Shown: positions 62,570 through 64,000 of the stretch, piece by piece | Layout of the letters: each line of letters begins with the position of its first letter | Numbering within the stretch: the first letter of the stretch is position 1 | Assembly (NCBI RefSeq): GCF_002338065.1 | Contig: NZ_DDHJ01000004.1 | Coordinates: forward strand, 826,059-890,058 | DNA length: 64,000 nucleotides | Origin: Pseudomonas sp. UBA1879 | GTDB lineage: Bacteria; Pseudomonadota; Gammaproteobacteria; Pseudomonadales; Pseudomonadaceae | Direction: 5' to 3' | The notes under the pieces: model-generated | What the model was told of the DNA's origin: nothing | Seen by the model: only the letters and a program-made list of their open reading frames with translations | Databases searched by the model: none | Program-made: the position numbers and the translations under genes

Positions 62570-63699
62570 TGGCCGAGATCCGCTTGCAACAACTCGCGCA
62601 CAGCTACAGCGCAAACCCCAGTGGCCCCGAGGATTACGCGATCCGCGAGATGACCCACATCTGGGAGCAGGGCGGGGCGTACGCCTTGCTCGGGCCATCC
62701 GGCTGTGGCAAATCGACCTTGCTCAACATTATTTCCGGCCTGCTCAGTCCTTCTGAAGGCAAGGTGATGTTCGACACCACGGTGGTTAACGACATGTCGC
62801 CCGAGCAGCGCAACATCGCTCAGGTTTTCCAGTTCCCGGTGGTCTACGACACCATGACGGTGTACGACAATCTCGCGTTCCCGCTGCGCAATCAGGGCAT
62901 GGACGAGGCGAAAATCCAGACCAAGGTGCAGGAAATCGCCGATGTGCTGGACCTGCAGCCGCTGCTGAAAAAGAAAGCCAAAGGCCTGACGGCGGACGAA
63001 AAACAGAAAGTGTCCATGGGCCGCGGGCTGGTGCGCGATGACGTATCGGCGATCCTGTTCGACGAACCGTTGACCGTGATCGACCCGCACCTGAAGTGGA
63101 AACTGCGGCGCAAGCTCAAGCAGATCCACGAGCAATTCAACATCACCATGGTCTACGTCACCCACGATCAGCTCGAAGCCTCGACCTTCGCTGACAAGAT
63201 CGCGGTGATGTACGGCGGCCAGATCGTGCAGTTCGGCACCCCGCGGGAATTGTTCGAGAAGCCCCATCACACCTTCGTCGGCTACTTCATCGGCAGCCCT
63301 GGCATGAACCTCATTGAGGTCAAGCCCGAGGCAGGTGGGGTGGGCTTTGGCGGCATTCACCTGCCGTTGTCCGAGGCCTTGCAGCAACGCCTGGCATCGA
63401 CCCCGTGGAAAACGCTCAAAGTCGGCATCCGGCCTGAGTTCGTGCATGTGTGGGACGGGCCGTTCGACGACGCGATGTGCGCGGACGTGACCTACGTCGA
63501 GGATCTGGGGACGTACAAAATCCTCACCCTCACCCTGGCGGGGCAGTCATTGAAGGTCCGTCTGCAGGAAGACAAACCGGTGCCGCAAGGCCAGGCCTGG
63601 ATCAGTTTTCCCGCCCAGTGGCTGATGCTGTACGCCGATGAATTTCTGCTGGAGGCCGACGCGAACACGGTGTCGGCCAGTGAGGTGCCCCATGAGTAA
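62569..63699 (+). CDS. glpT: ABC transporter ATP-binding protein, GlpT-like (second ATPase)
   Basis: A 376-residue ATPase paired with the preceding one. Its ATG overlaps that gene's stop (TGATG). Walker A is GPSGCGKST (42-50), the Q-loop is Q88 in VFQFP, Walker B is AILFDEPLTVIDP, and the H-loop is intact (VTHDQLEAS, His199). The ABC signature is degenerate: GLTADEKQKVSMGRG replaces LSGGQ (139-153). The C-terminal OB-like domain follows. It is not the glycerol-3-phosphate antiporter also called GlpT; the name follows the GlpSTPQV operon. The end overlaps the permease gene by eight bases. Confidence 0.82.
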   Translation: MAEIRLQQLAHSYSANPSGPEDYAIREMTHIWEQGGAYALLGPSGCGKSTLLNIISGLLSPSEGKVMFDTTVVNDMSPEQRNIAQVFQFPVVYDTMTVYDNLAFPLRNQGMDEAKIQTKVQEIADVLDLQPLLKKKAKGLTADEKQKVSMGRGLVRDDVSAILFDEPLTVIDPHLKWKLRRKLKQIHEQFNITMVYVTHDQLEASTFADKIAVMYGGQIVQFGTPRELFEKPHHTFVGYFIGSPGMNLIEVKPEAGGVGFGGIHLPLSEALQQRLASTPWKTLKVGIRPEFVHVWDGPFDDAMCADVTYVEDLGTYKILTLTLAGQSLKVRLQEDKPVPQGQAWISFPAQWLMLYADEFLLEADANTVSASEVPHE

Positions 63700-64000
63700 G
63701 GTGCAGAACAACAAAGCCTGGTGGCTGGTGCTGCCGGTGTTTCTGCTGGTGGCGTTCAGCGCCATCATCCCGATGATGACCGTGGTCAACTACTCGGTGC
63801 AGGACATCTTCGACCAGTCCAGCCGCTATTTTGTCGGCGCCGACTGGTTCAAGCAGGTGCTGCAAGACCCGCGTCTGCACGACTCGCTGTTGCGTCAGTT
63901 CATCTATTCGGGCTGCGTGCTGCTGATCGAAATCCCGCTGGGTATCGCCATTGCCTTGACCATGCCGACCAAGGGTCGCTGGTCGTCGGTGTGCCTGATC
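63692..64000 (+). CDS. glpP: ABC transporter permease, GlpP-like (3' end outside window)
   Basis: The first 103 residues of an inner-membrane permease. The first helix (WWLVLPVFLLVAFSAIIPMMTVVNYSVQDIF) is the usual start of MalF/UgpA-type subunits, followed by a periplasmic loop (FDQSSRYFVGADWFKQVLQD) and a second helix (LLRQFIYSGCVLLIEIPLGIAIALTMP). It starts inside the GlpT-like gene. The remaining permease and binding-protein genes are expected beyond the window. Confidence 0.85.
   Translation, partial: MSKVQNNKAWWLVLPVFLLVAFSAIIPMMTVVNYSVQDIFDQSSRYFVGADWFKQVLQDPRLHDSLLRQFIYSGCVLLIEIPLGIAIALTMPTKGRWSSVCLI

Overview
The window looks like chromosomal DNA of a Pseudomonas, probably from the syringae/fluorescens lineage. 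This rests on three things: GC-rich coding with strongly GC-biased third positions; several families of Pseudomonas-type REP elements in most gene gaps (arms of the GTAGGAGTGAGCTTGCTCGCG, GTAGGAGCG.GCTTGTCCCGCG and CGCGCTTGCCCGCG types); and the gene set itself (sbcDC, a MoxR/Bat operon, NAD-dependent glutamate dehydrogenase, acnB, miaE, lpxH-ppiB/glnS-cysS). No tRNA, rRNA, CRISPR array or transposase was seen.

Layout. 0-2.5 kb: end of an MFS permease, a small conserved protein, an exported beta-propeller lactonase and a tiny secreted peptide. 2.7-5.6 kb: a hydroxamate/citrate-type TonB siderophore receptor behind two broken genes (head of an IucA/IucC-like synthetase, tail of an MFS exporter) and a Fur-box-like site, read here as a collapsed siderophore operon. 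5.8-6.3 kb: two overlapping small membrane-protein genes. 6.4-11.9 kb: GST, SbcC, SbcD. 12.1-18.9 kb: a tightly overlapping operon moxR-DUF58-DUF4381-batA-batB/C-batD. 19.3-33.4 kb: a split Tc-toxin A component (one TccA-like protein with a tail of Ig-like repeats, then two tandem TccB-like proteins) and a small convergent gene. 33.9-38.8 kb: gdhB. 39.2-44.3 kb: a PAAR/Rhs polymorphic toxin with an AT-rich C-terminal tip resembling a HYD1-type ADP-ribosyltransferase, a probable immunity gene and a second orphan-looking AT-rich gene. 44.8-49.1 kb: acnB, a DUF1289 protein, miaE. 49.3-54.3 kb: a MarR-controlled tripartite efflux operon (OprM/NodT-type lipoprotein, EmrA, EmrB) behind two palindromic operator candidates. 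54.5-59.1 kb: lpxH, ppiB, glnS, cysS. 59.3-64 kb: an AcoR-like sigma-54 activator divergent from a GlpST-like ABC transporter operon that runs off the end.

How the parts work together. Housekeeping blocks alternate with accessory cassettes. The two accessory toxin regions lie either side of gdhB: a Tc A component, with no TcB or TcC gene in the window, and a type VI-type Rhs effector, with no Eag chaperone or VgrG in the window. Each would therefore need partners encoded elsewhere. The clearest regulatory architecture lies between the AcoR-like gene and the ABC operon: eight NGTTCA hexamers in 84 bp followed by a good -24/-12 promoter, which is what a directly controlled sigma-54 operon should look like. 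All family assignments are from reading motifs by eye; no database search was possible.
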